A stretch of DNA of 64,000 nt, taken from CALESS01 sp041741455. Lineage in GTDB: Bacteria > Chloroflexota > Anaerolineae > Anaerolineales > Anaerolineaceae. The notes under the pieces are model-generated. The model was given only the letters and a program-made list of their open reading frames with translations, ran no database searches and was not told the DNA's origin. Position numbers and translations under genes: made by a program. This document shows positions 33,421-42,100 of the stretch, in pieces (within the stretch, counting starts at the first letter, position 1; every line of letters starts with the position of its first letter). The stretch spans positions 124,001 to 188,000 of the forward strand of contig JBGSJZ010000087.1 of NCBI GenBank assembly GCA_041741455.1. The letters run 5' to 3'.

Positions 33421-34473
33421 TTAGGGAGTATAGACTGCTTTCAAGATGATCTCATGAATTAGGGCGTAGTTCGGTAAAAGAACTTGAGCGCCTGTTTCAG
33501 TCACATAGGGTGTAACTTCTCCCCAGCCAATTGCGTAACGGCGCAACCGGCTTAAATCATTGAGCAACTGGGTTGCAACCGGTACCAGGGGAATAATTGT
33601 ATCTAGTCCCAGGTTGGTTTCAACGCTGCTTTGATATTGCCTGTAAAGTTCAGGAATCCGTAAAATGGCATTAAAACTCATCAAGCGGTTGAACAAGCCC
33701 ACCATGACTTCTTGTGCCCGCCGGGTTCGATCCAGGTCGCTGGTAGTATAACGAGAGCGTACATACCAGAGGGCAGTGGCTCCATCCATCCAAGTCATGC
33801 CTGGGCTAACGGAGCAATAACCATTTTCAGCCATTGGCAGATCGCAAGCATCTGATAGGTAACCTCCGACATTGACATTGATCCCGCCCAGGCTATCAAT
33901 GATCCCAATAAAACCCTGGAAATTGGTGAGGATATAATAATCTGGCCGGATACCGAAGCTGTATTCCATCGTATTCGCCAAATTGGTGAAATCACCATAG
34001 GCCATGGGGGTGTTAATCCGGTCATAACTGCCACGGTCAGGATTGTAAACATACAGATCACGCGGGAAAGAAAGCACAGTGGCAGTACCTTCCTTAGGGT
34101 TGACCGAAAGTAACATCATGACATCCGTGCGGGAACCGGCGTTTGGCCGCCAATCGGAACCCAGGATCATGATGCGAATCTGTCCATCGATGTAGGGGAT
34201 TGGGGTCGGGGCAGGCGAAGTGGGAGAATTGATGGGGTCAACTGTCGGTTCAATGAAAGGTGTGCCTTCAGCAGTGGGGACTGCGTTCGGATTCTTGGGG
34301 GTAGCCTCTGCTGGCAAAAAGGGGGTAGGGGTTGGCGGGGCGTTGGGATCCTGCGTCACCAACCATTGGGGAATGGTTCCAGGTGTTGTTTGAGCCCCAA
34401 GATACATAGGTAGATTGCAAGCTAATGTAAAAATTAAGAGGATTCCAAGCATAACTAAACGTTTGATTTTCAT
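33421..34473 (-). CDS. LytR-CpsA-Psr family protein
   Basis: 350 residues. An N-terminal hydrophobic segment ends in Thr-Leu-Ala-Cys, a possible lipoprotein site although the -3 residue is atypical. A Pro/Thr-rich linker (about 30-100) leads to the LCP domain: Ile-Leu-Gly-Ser-Asp near 108, Arg-Thr-Asp-Val-Met-Met near 120, Phe-Pro-Arg-Asp-Leu-Tyr near 142 and Arg-Ser-Arg-Tyr-x2-Ser-Asp-Leu-Asp-Arg-x2-Arg near 245. These Arg/Asp residues bind the polyprenyl pyrophosphate. The family attaches glycopolymers to the cell wall or envelope. Last gene of the HK/LysM/LCP group. Confidence 0.92.
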   Translation of the reverse strand: MKIKRLVMLGILLIFTLACNLPMYLGAQTTPGTIPQWLVTQDPNAPPTPTPFLPAEATPKNPNAVPTAEGTPFIEPTVDPINSPTSPAPTPIPYIDGQIRIMILGSDWRPNAGSRTDVMMLLSVNPKEGTATVLSFPRDLYVYNPDRGSYDRINTPMAYGDFTNLANTMEYSFGIRPDYYILTNFQGFIGIIDSLGGINVNVGGYLSDACDLPMAENGYCSVSPGMTWMDGATALWYVRSRYTTSDLDRTRRAQEVMVGLFNRLMSFNAILRIPELYRQYQSSVETNLGLDTIIPLVPVATQLLNDLSRLRRYAIGWGEVTPYVTETGAQVLLPNYALIHEIILKAVYTP

Positions 34474-34516
34474 AATGTTCTTTCAAAGCCTTTCTCGAAA
34501 AGGCATTTTATCAATT

Positions 34517-35368
34517 TTACCCTGAGGGCGTGATTACTGGGTTTGTAGTGGGTGAAGCTGTGGGAGTTTCCGTATTTGGAGTAGTGGGCGAAACCGTTGG
34601 GGATTCTGTCGGTACAGTGGTTGGAGATGGTGTGGGTGTGAACGAGGGAGAAGTCACAATTGTATCAGTTTGGGTTGGAGCGGTAGTGGATGTATTGGTG
34701 GGTTGGGGTGTTAAATAGATAAAGGTAGCAGTTAATGTATGGGTTGAGGTGAATGTGAGGGTTGGCAGATTGGGCACCATCAGATAATCGCCTACATAGA
34801 TGGTGGTAGAACTTCCCATACAATTGGCTATTTGTAGCTCAGGCACGCTGACACCAAACATCAGGCTGATACTGAATAAGTTATCGTAAAGCTGGACGCG
34901 GTAAGGCACCCATCCTTCAGGAGGACCACACACTGACTGGCTTTGTGTCGCAGTCAACGTAACAGTCATAGCAGTTGGCGGAAGGTAGATGATACTGTTT
35001 GGAGGGAGGGTGTCCACCACAAGGCAGTTGGCAGCAACAATCTCGGCAATAGTGGCCGGAAAGGTCAAGGTTAAGCTTTGCAGTGTGTCCCCGGCCAATA
35101 CTCGGTAGGGAAGCCATCCGGTAGGTGGAGTACAGGAATAGAATTGAGATGGTGTCAGGGTAAACTGTAGTTCGGCCGGCGATTCCGGAAAGAAAGTCGC
35201 AGTCTCCGGGAATGAGTAATCATACACTGGTAAGGTGGGGTAGGGAACGCTAGTTGGATTGAGAGAAACATTCCCTTCTGAAATTGAAAGCAGAGCAGCA
35301 CCCGCCACCAAAATCAACGAGGCAATGGAGGTGATCAATCCGCTAGTTCGACCGCGGGTCTTTGCCAT
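34517..35368 (-). CDS. Exported two-LysM protein with Thr/Pro-rich tail
   Basis: 283 residues from the ATG at 35368, 4 bp after the kinase stop, with a GGGAGAAG site. A membrane helix (about 11-30) is followed by two LysM-like repeats, each Tyr-Arg-Val-x-x-x-Asp-x-Leu-x-Ser-(Ile/Leu) ... Ala-Asn-Cys ... Ile-Tyr (about 80-130 and 150-200), which should bind N-acetylglucosamine polymers, then about 80 residues of Thr/Pro/Ser repeats. Each LysM has a matching Cys pair, perhaps a disulfide. Co-location with an LCP protein fits an envelope role. Confidence 0.85.
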   Translation of the reverse strand: MAKTRGRTSGLITSIASLILVAGAALLSISEGNVSLNPTSVPYPTLPVYDYSFPETATFFPESPAELQFTLTPSQFYSCTPPTGWLPYRVLAGDTLQSLTLTFPATIAEIVAANCLVVDTLPPNSIIYLPPTAMTVTLTATQSQSVCGPPEGWVPYRVQLYDNLFSISLMFGVSVPELQIANCMGSSTTIYVGDYLMVPNLPTLTFTSTHTLTATFIYLTPQPTNTSTTAPTQTDTIVTSPSFTPTPSPTTVPTESPTVSPTTPNTETPTASPTTNPVITPSG

Positions 35369-35372
35369 TTCT

Positions 35373-37718
35373 TCAGCTATTCTTCTCCCTGGAAGAGATT
35401 TGCAGGGGCAGTTCGACAAAGAAGGTGGAGCCTTGCTCACTGGATTCGACCCAGATTCGTCCGCCATGGGCTTCAACCAGGGCTTTGGCGATGGAAAGGC
35501 CAACCCCTGTATCCCCAATTCCCTGAATTAATACGTCAGTGGTTCGATAACGACGTGAAAACACCAGCGGAAGATCCTCAACCGATATACCACAGCCGCT
35601 ATCGGTTACTTGCAATAATACACTTGCCGGACTGCCAGGATTCTGTCGAACGGCAGCCGATAGACTGATGATGCCTTCATTTGGTGTAACGGTTCCGGCA
35701 TTTTGCAGCAGATGAACAAAGATCTGGTGCAGACCATCCCGGTCAGCACGGATATCGGCCATCTCGTCTGGTAAATCAATTTGGAGGGAGATGTTTTTCT
35801 CCCGCAACTGAGCACTGGTATCGGTTATCGCTTTATCCAGTACTTCTGAAATTTGAACGGGTTCGGCGATCATCTCAAACGGGCCACCCCGTAAGGACAT
35901 GACATGCACTAGGTCATCCAGCAGGGAGCGCAGTTTCTCGTTGGAGGCTTTGACGCGTTCCAAAAATTTTCGCTGCAATGGGCCAAGAATGCCCGCCGAT
36001 TCGGTCAAGAGCAGATCGGTATAACCGATGATGGAAGCCATCGGTTGGCGTAATTCTTGGACTACGATGGCTACAATCTCTCGTTCCTCATCTGCAGTCA
36101 GCCCAGTAGTGGATTGGAATTGGCGGGTTTCTTCCATCTTGCGGTTGGCTTCTTCCAGCCGGCTTTCCAGTTCAGCAATTTCCCGCAGTGCTTGCTGCAA
36201 TTCGCTCTCCAGCCGGGTAGAAACCGGAGAGGCTTGCTTTTCGGCCAGGGTGGTGTTCAAGCGCTGATTTTCGGACTGTAAATTGTTAAGGAGCTGTTGT
36301 TGCTCTTTCTGTAAACTCAGCAGGGCTTCCATTTCATTTGCATCGGCTGCTCCTTGGCGAAGTTCATCCAGAGCAGAAAGAACCAATTGATATTCCTGTT
36401 TAATCTGGGTAAGCTCAGTTTTCAACCGATCTATTTCGCTTTGCTTGTTATCCACATCCCTTGCTTTGACAGGCTGTTGCATGTCGCTTTGAAGAATTTG
36501 CATCAGGGCAGGCGCTTCTGTCATCAAGTAAGACTGCTCATCGGGGCTCCATTCACGATTGGAGTAAGGTGTGAGCAATAAAATCCCACCCCAGCTTTTC
36601 CCGGATTGGTTGAGAGGGATGAAAAGCATACATCCTACCGGGTTGAGGTTCAACGCCCTACCCACTCCCAATAGATCTGGAGAGGTGGTTTCTACGCCCA
36701 GCCGCAGTGACCGATTCTTATTAAGCGCCGCCATCAAAGCCGGGGCTTGGCCGGCAGGAATGGTTGAACCAGGTGCTTCTTCGGCTCGAATCAGGTCAAA
36801 TCCACTATGCAAAGCCAGCTCGCCGGTGTTGGTCAGGGTGACCAGGTAACACAACTCTGCCAGCATGGTATGGGCGATGGCCCGCGTCAATGTTGAACCT
36901 GTCTTCTCCTGACCGGTTCGGGCAGCTAATTCCACCCAGGCGGTAACTACGCGCGGATCAGTTTTCTGGTGTGGCTGTTCCGGGGAGGCTTCGCTAAGGC
37001 GAAAGGTTTCTCCCATCGGGCGACCGGAGGAGGAGGTTTCGAGCGAAACAGGCAGCCGGCTAACCAGCAAGGGCAGTAGTGGGAAGGAACATACCTGAGC
37101 CAGCCGGACTGCGCCGGCAAAATCGCTGCTAACGATCGGCCACGATAGCTGGACCACATGTCCGAAGAATTGAATGGTAAAGAACGCGAGTGCCCCGCCC
37201 CAGCCAGCCGGGCGTTTGAAGACCAATAGGGCAATCCCGGTTAAGACGACAGCCTGGGCAAAAAGTTCCCACCCAATATTTAACGGAGTTTGATTAAAAG
37301 ATGTTGTAGCAGAAACCGCGCCCCATTGACTCAAACTGAAAAATGTAGCAACCGCAATGATTACGGAAGAGAGACCAGCCAGGAGATCTGCCAGCGGTGA
37401 ATGGGAGGGGGTAAGCCAGAGCCAGACCGCCCAGACCAGGGTGAAAACGGTAATCGCCCGATCAACCGGTGGCAGGGTCAATCGTGGATCCGTTAGCCCC
37501 TGCCAGGCCAATGCACTGAGAAGGAAAAGGATTCCTTGGGCAATCACCAGCAAGATCAGGCCAAAATTGAGCCGGCTAACCAGGTGGGTGGGGCGATACG
37601 GGTAAATCTCAATATTCTGCAAGGCAGATATGACCGCAAAAGCCAGGACCAAATGATAGAGCATGTTGGCTGGCGGAGCCGTAAGTAGATTGAGAATTTG
37701 ATAGTAGAAGGAGTCCAT
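35373..37718 (-). CDS. Membrane histidine-kinase-like protein lacking the phosphoacceptor His
   Basis: 781 residues. The N-terminus has about seven membrane helices (1-220), followed by a GAF-like region (about 270-415), a long coiled coil (about 420-540), the HisKA dimerisation helix and HATPase_c (about 640-775). The H box reads Val-Val-Gln-Glu-Leu-Arg-Gln-Pro-Met where Ser-His-Glu-Leu-Arg-Thr-Pro-Leu is usual: the His is Gln (CAA). The N box (Leu-Leu-Gln-Asn-Ala), G1 (Asp-Ser-Gly-Cys-Gly-Ile) and G2 (Gly-Val-Gly-Leu-Ser) are intact, so ATP binding is expected. First gene of a group with LysM and LCP proteins. Confidence 0.88.
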   Translation of the reverse strand: MDSFYYQILNLLTAPPANMLYHLVLAFAVISALQNIEIYPYRPTHLVSRLNFGLILLVIAQGILFLLSALAWQGLTDPRLTLPPVDRAITVFTLVWAVWLWLTPSHSPLADLLAGLSSVIIAVATFFSLSQWGAVSATTSFNQTPLNIGWELFAQAVVLTGIALLVFKRPAGWGGALAFFTIQFFGHVVQLSWPIVSSDFAGAVRLAQVCSFPLLPLLVSRLPVSLETSSSGRPMGETFRLSEASPEQPHQKTDPRVVTAWVELAARTGQEKTGSTLTRAIAHTMLAELCYLVTLTNTGELALHSGFDLIRAEEAPGSTIPAGQAPALMAALNKNRSLRLGVETTSPDLLGVGRALNLNPVGCMLFIPLNQSGKSWGGILLLTPYSNREWSPDEQSYLMTEAPALMQILQSDMQQPVKARDVDNKQSEIDRLKTELTQIKQEYQLVLSALDELRQGAADANEMEALLSLQKEQQQLLNNLQSENQRLNTTLAEKQASPVSTRLESELQQALREIAELESRLEEANRKMEETRQFQSTTGLTADEEREIVAIVVQELRQPMASIIGYTDLLLTESAGILGPLQRKFLERVKASNEKLRSLLDDLVHVMSLRGGPFEMIAEPVQISEVLDKAITDTSAQLREKNISLQIDLPDEMADIRADRDGLHQIFVHLLQNAGTVTPNEGIISLSAAVRQNPGSPASVLLQVTDSGCGISVEDLPLVFSRRYRTTDVLIQGIGDTGVGLSIAKALVEAHGGRIWVESSEQGSTFFVELPLQISSREKNS

Positions 37719-37788
37719 GCTTTAGTCTCTCGATGCAAGAATTATAGCACGTCTAAAGACGGCTGCTGAATCAAGAACAGTAAAATCA

Positions 37789-37816
37789 TTGACAAAACCG
37801 GATTTTCCGGTAGAAT
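37789..37816 (+). promoter_or_regulatory. Promoter of tRNA-Leu
   Basis: TTGACA (37789-37794) and TAGAAT (37811-37816) are 16 bp apart, about 18 bp upstream of the tRNA. The spacer contains the palindrome ACCGGATTTTCCGGT (37797-37811). Confidence 0.8.
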
Positions 37817-37834
37817 ATGGCTTGCAAGTTGTAT

Positions 37835-37918
37835 GCCGAAGTGGCGGAATTGGCAGACGCTCTACGTTCAGGGCGTAGTGAGTGTACGCTCATGAGGGTT
37901 CAAATCCCTCCTTCGGCA
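37835..37918 (+). tRNA. tRNA-Leu (anticodon CAG)
   Basis: The acceptor arms GCCGAAG and CTTCGGC pair perfectly. A D-arm with TGGCGGAATTGG, an anticodon stem CTACG/CGTAG with loop TTCAGGG (anticodon CAG), a long class II variable arm (TGAGTGTACGCTCA), and a T-arm with GGTTCAAATCC follow. CCA is not fully encoded. It reads CUG codons. Confidence 0.97.
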
Positions 37919-37923
37919 CAGAT

Positions 37924-37951
37924 ACCCCGGGAAACCGGGGTTTATTGTTTA
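37924..37951 (+). terminator. Terminator of tRNA-Leu
   Basis: ACCCCGG and CCGGGGT arms with a GAAA loop are followed by TTATTGTTT, 6 bp after the tRNA. Confidence 0.8.
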
Positions 37952-38073
37952 AATTGAGTGAAGAGAAAGTGATAATCCGCATTTTACGGAAAGATTGAAT
38001 TTTGGAATGATTGTTGCACCGCAGATATAAATTCTGTCTTGTCGAAGAATCAATAATGGGATAAACTCAAATT

Positions 38074-38460
38074 ATGGAAAAGAATGAAAAGAAAAAGATG
38101 GATTATCGCCAAATCTTCATCATCTTGGCGGTCGCTTTGGCATTCTATATTGTTTTTGATTTGAGTGGCAGAATTTCAGCAGCCCATCAAATGGATGCTG
38201 AAAAGGACCTGATGGGAACACGCGTAGCGGGTCTTCAACAAACTGAGATCTATCTCCAAACGCAAATTGCTTATGCCACTCAGTCGGCTTTTATTGAGGA
38301 TTACATTCGCCCGGAAGGCAAACTGATACAACCCGGCGATATCCCGATCATTCCCATTCCGGGGGATGAAATTCAACCCACCCAGTCCGCCACCTTGCCG
38401 ACCCCGAAACCGACATACGCCAATTGGGAAATTTGGTGGGCTTTGTTTTTTGGGGATTAA
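38074..38460 (+). CDS. FtsB/DivIC-like septum formation initiator
   Basis: 128 residues: a short basic cytoplasmic end, one membrane helix (about 12-30), a coiled-coil stretch (about 35-70) and then Phe-Ile-Glu-Asp-Tyr-Ile-Arg-Pro-Glu-Gly-Lys-Leu-Ile-Gln-Pro-Gly-Asp, matching the conserved FtsB/DivIC end (E-E-x-A-R-x-E-x-G-x-x-x-P-G-E). A Pro/Thr-rich tail follows. It should be part of the divisome scaffold. It is transcribed alone, after the tRNA. Confidence 0.75.
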   Translation: MEKNEKKKMDYRQIFIILAVALAFYIVFDLSGRISAAHQMDAEKDLMGTRVAGLQQTEIYLQTQIAYATQSAFIEDYIRPEGKLIQPGDIPIIPIPGDEIQPTQSATLPTPKPTYANWEIWWALFFGD

Positions 38461-38492
38461 TCTGTTTATCCTTAGCCATCGACCAGGTGTGT

Positions 38493-39146
38493 TCAGACAA
38501 CCTGGTCGATTTTGTTTAACACCTCAGCAGGATTTCTGTCAGACAGTCGATCCATTATTAGATCAACCGGTGGAAATTCGGGCTTTGTGCGGGTGGTCAG
38601 CACTACCAGGCAATGCATACCTGCTCGGTTGGCTGCCAACGCTCCGGATGGAGCGTCCTCCACCACCAGGCAGGATTGTGGAGCCATCTTCAATCGTTTT
38701 GCAGCTTTCAGGAAAACCGCTGGATCTGGTTTGCTGGGGAGTACGGAGGCGGAAACCAGAACAGAGAAGTAAGGTGCTAGTTTGAAATGTTCCAGGATGG
38801 CCGTAATATTTTCCGGAGGGGCTGAAGAAGCAATCGCACAAAAGACCCCATTTTTTAGGGCAAATTCCAACCAATCTATAACACCCGGATAAATCTTCAC
38901 TTGACCATTTAAATTCTGTCGGAACAGGATTTCTTTTCGATCAGTAATGGTTTCAATTAACTCATCCGAAAGTGGACCGAAAAGTTGATGTAGGGTGGCG
39001 CGGTTGTTCATTCCGAACGTTTTAAGGAAGTCCTGGTGGGAAAGATTCCATCCATGTTTTTGCAGGGCAACTGACCAGGACCAAAAATGGATATCGGTAG
39101 TGTCTACCAGCACACCATCCATATCCCAGAGCAAGGCTTGAATCAC
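38493..39146 (-). CDS. HAD hydrolase, beta-phosphoglucomutase-like
   Basis: 217 residues. Motif I Trp-Asp-Met-Asp-Gly-Val-Leu-Val-Asp-Thr is at 7-16, followed by an alpha-helical cap, motif II Ala-Ser-Ser-Ala near 108, Lys-Pro-Asp-Pro near 140 and motif IV Val-Val-Glu-Asp-Ala near 160. The subgroup (subfamily IA) includes beta-phosphoglucomutase and sugar-phosphate phosphatases; the substrate is unknown. Its ATG overlaps the stop of the PP2C phosphatase gene (ATGA), so it is the last gene of the partner-switch operon. Confidence 0.88.
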   Translation of the reverse strand: MIQALLWDMDGVLVDTTDIHFWSWSVALQKHGWNLSHQDFLKTFGMNNRATLHQLFGPLSDELIETITDRKEILFRQNLNGQVKIYPGVIDWLEFALKNGVFCAIASSAPPENITAILEHFKLAPYFSVLVSASVLPSKPDPAVFLKAAKRLKMAPQSCLVVEDAPSGALAANRAGMHCLVVLTTRTKPEFPPVDLIMDRLSDRNPAEVLNKIDQVV

Positions 39147-42100
39147 AATGTATTTCCATTAAAACGCGAAAGCGATAGAAATGTGATATCGTCGCTAGGG
39201 GGAGCGCCTTCGCGGAAGCGGTAGAGGACTGCTTCAATTTCCTCCAGTAAACTGGATGGATTTTGGCGGATAGCTTTCAAGAAGGATTCGCTGAGCCGGT
39301 CGTCACCAAAGGCTTCACCCGAAGGAGAGAAGGATTCGGTGGCTCCATCCGTGTACAGGATCAGCGAATCTCCCTGTTCCAAGGTCAGGTTGTGATCTTC
39401 GATGTGGATATCTTCCAATACCGCCAAAGCCATACCGCCCTTGGGGAGCATATTCACCCGATCTGTGGCAGCCTGATAAATTAGAGGGCGGTTATGACCG
39501 GCATTAGCGTAAACCAATTCGCCGGTGGACGGGCGCAGGGTGGCGTACACTACGGTTACAAACATACCATTTTGGGAATCATTTAACAGCAGGTTATTGA
39601 CCCGTTCCAAAACCAACCCCGGACTCATGGTAGTTTTAGAATTCGCGCGCAATAAAGTGCGGGCTACAGTCATATACAAGGCAGCCGGCATGCCTTTATC
39701 AGAAACATCTGCTACGACTAGCCCCAGTAAATCCTGGCCAAGGGAGAATATGTCATAGAAATCGCCGCCCACCTGGCGGGCAGTCTGCCAGCGGGAATCG
39801 ACCTGCCAACCCTCCACCTGGGGCAATTCCTCGGGCAGGAAGGTTCGCTGGATCTGGCGCGCCAATTGAATTTCCTTCTCCAGCCGTTCGCGACCGACCA
39901 TTTCATCTTTCAAGCGATCATTTTGAATGGCCAATGCCACCTGTTGAGCAACGCCGGTGATGATTTCCTGGCGTCGCTCTCGAGCGCCCAGGTTTTCCAC
40001 CGAATCTTTTGCCACCAACACCCCAAATACTTCGCCTTTAACAGAGATGGGAAAGCCGAATAGACCATCCGTCTGGGTAAGAATTTTTACCGGCTGGTCA
40101 TCCACTTCAAAACAGGTATGTTTGTGCCAGTCAGCAGTAGGACAATTGGCTGGAAGGGGACAGAAGTAAACTCGATCTTGCGTCAGGACATTGTCCAGCA
40201 GGGGATATTCGCCGGGAGAGTAAGGCCGGGCGGCCAGGGCAGCTTCCTCGATCCGGGTCTGAGCAACTCCCATGGCTGGGCGATAGATTTGTTGAACATT
40301 ATCCCAAAGGTACAGGATACAAGTATCGATGCCAACCAAAATGGGCAAAAGATGAACGATCGTGTCCATGATGTCGTCTAGTTCATTTTGGCTGACGACC
40401 GCCTGAGCAACCTGTAAGAGGACAGCAGTTACGTATGCTTCCTCCTGGCGGGCTTCATTCAGATTTAGGTTCTCGAGAGCGATCGAGGTCTGGTGGGCAA
40501 TCCCTTGTAGAATTGCCAGGGTCTGCTGATCGATGGGTTGGCCAGCATAATGATGCACCATCTGATGATTGACCATGAATGCTCCGAGCAAAGTGCCGCG
40601 AACCAGGAGTGGCAGGAGCACAACAGCTCCGGTATCTGGTGGAAATACATCGACTGAAAAGTTCAATTCTTTTTGCGGGTTTTGAACGAAGATGGCGGAT
40701 TTGGATTGATGCAGGCGAGCCAGAGCGGGGATATCTTTTTTGTTGAAGGTAGTCCGTTCCGGGGGGATATCTAGGCCATACCAGGATTTCAAAGTGAAGG
40801 ATTGCAGCGATTCATTCCAGAGAAACATTCCGCAGCGTTTTACACCTGACACCAAAGGTGTCAGGTGAACCATGTCAGCCAGCAGGTGGTCCACCGTATC
40901 GCTGGATTGGCTGGTTTCCGCAACCTGCAGCAGAATGGTGGAAACCCAGGCCTGTTCCTGGGCCTCCTGGTAAAGACGGGCGTTCTGAATGGCCACCGAA
41001 GCATAACTGGCAAAGGTGGTGGTCATGGCTTTCGTCTCATATCCATAGCGCCCGGTTGTGCGATGAGCCAGGGTGATGATACCGAGGGTTTGGTCGCCAG
41101 AGCGTAAGGGGGCAGCTATGGAAGAATAATCCTGCGGAAAGCCGAGAGCCAACCCCAATGGCCCAATGGGATTGTCCACCGATCGAATAAGCGGTTCTTC
41201 TGCGGAAAGGGCATTGTTCAACCAGTCCCGGACTTCCGGGGATTCCTGGCGAATTTCTACCAGCTTTTCAGCTTCCACTCCGTGGCAGGCAGCCAGATGC
41301 AGATTTTGAACGCCGCCGTAGACAACATCCTCGTCCATTAACCAGATCGCAGAGGCATCACAGGGCAAGTTCTCTTCTAGCTCGCTGAGGATGGTATTCA
41401 ATAATTGCGAAACGGCAACGTTAGCTGAAAGGAGAATGGCCACATCCCGGAAGGAATCCGCCACCCTGCGCCGCCACAACTCGGTGCGATACAACGATGC
41501 ATTCCGCAGGGCTACGGCAATACCGGCAGAGAGCGTTTCAAACAAAGCCAGGCTGTTTTCGTCAAAGGCATCGATCTGATCGCTTTGTACATCCAATACA
41601 CCGATCACCTCATCGCCAAAAGATAGTGGCACGGTCAGTTCAGACAAAGTATCATATGGCGGGAATTCCGCCGGACGATACAGCGGATCGTTGTTGACAT
41701 TGTTGGATACATGGGCCTGGCCGGTGCGGGCTACCCAGGGGATGATGCCATGCGAATCATCCAGACTGTAAGAAATTTCCTTGTCGCGCAGCACTTGGCT
41801 GCGTGCACCACTGCCCGCCTGATAAATCACTCGCCGCCGACCGTTATGAACGGTAAAGATATGAACATATGGGAAACCAAATCGTTTTTGCAGGGTTTGA
41901 ACGATTTCATCCAGCAATTGGTTTAGATCTAAGATCGAGTTTAACGTCCGGCTGACCTCATAAACTGTTGAGATATGTTCAATCCGAGTCTGCAGGTCAT
42001 TGTAAAGCTGAGCGCCTTCCACAGCGAGGGCAATATTATCTGCCAGCGAGCGTAAGACTAGAGAATCAATTTCATGGAATCCGTCGATCTGGTCGCTTTG

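Noticed and set aside
34530..34718. Val/Gly-rich forward frame opposite the LysM gene tail
   Set aside because: It is the complement of the Thr/Pro/Ser repeat tail; low-complexity shadow.
37797..37811. Palindrome in the tRNA promoter as an operator
   Set aside because: It is short, overlaps the -10 by one base and has no second copy that I saw; noted under the promoter only.
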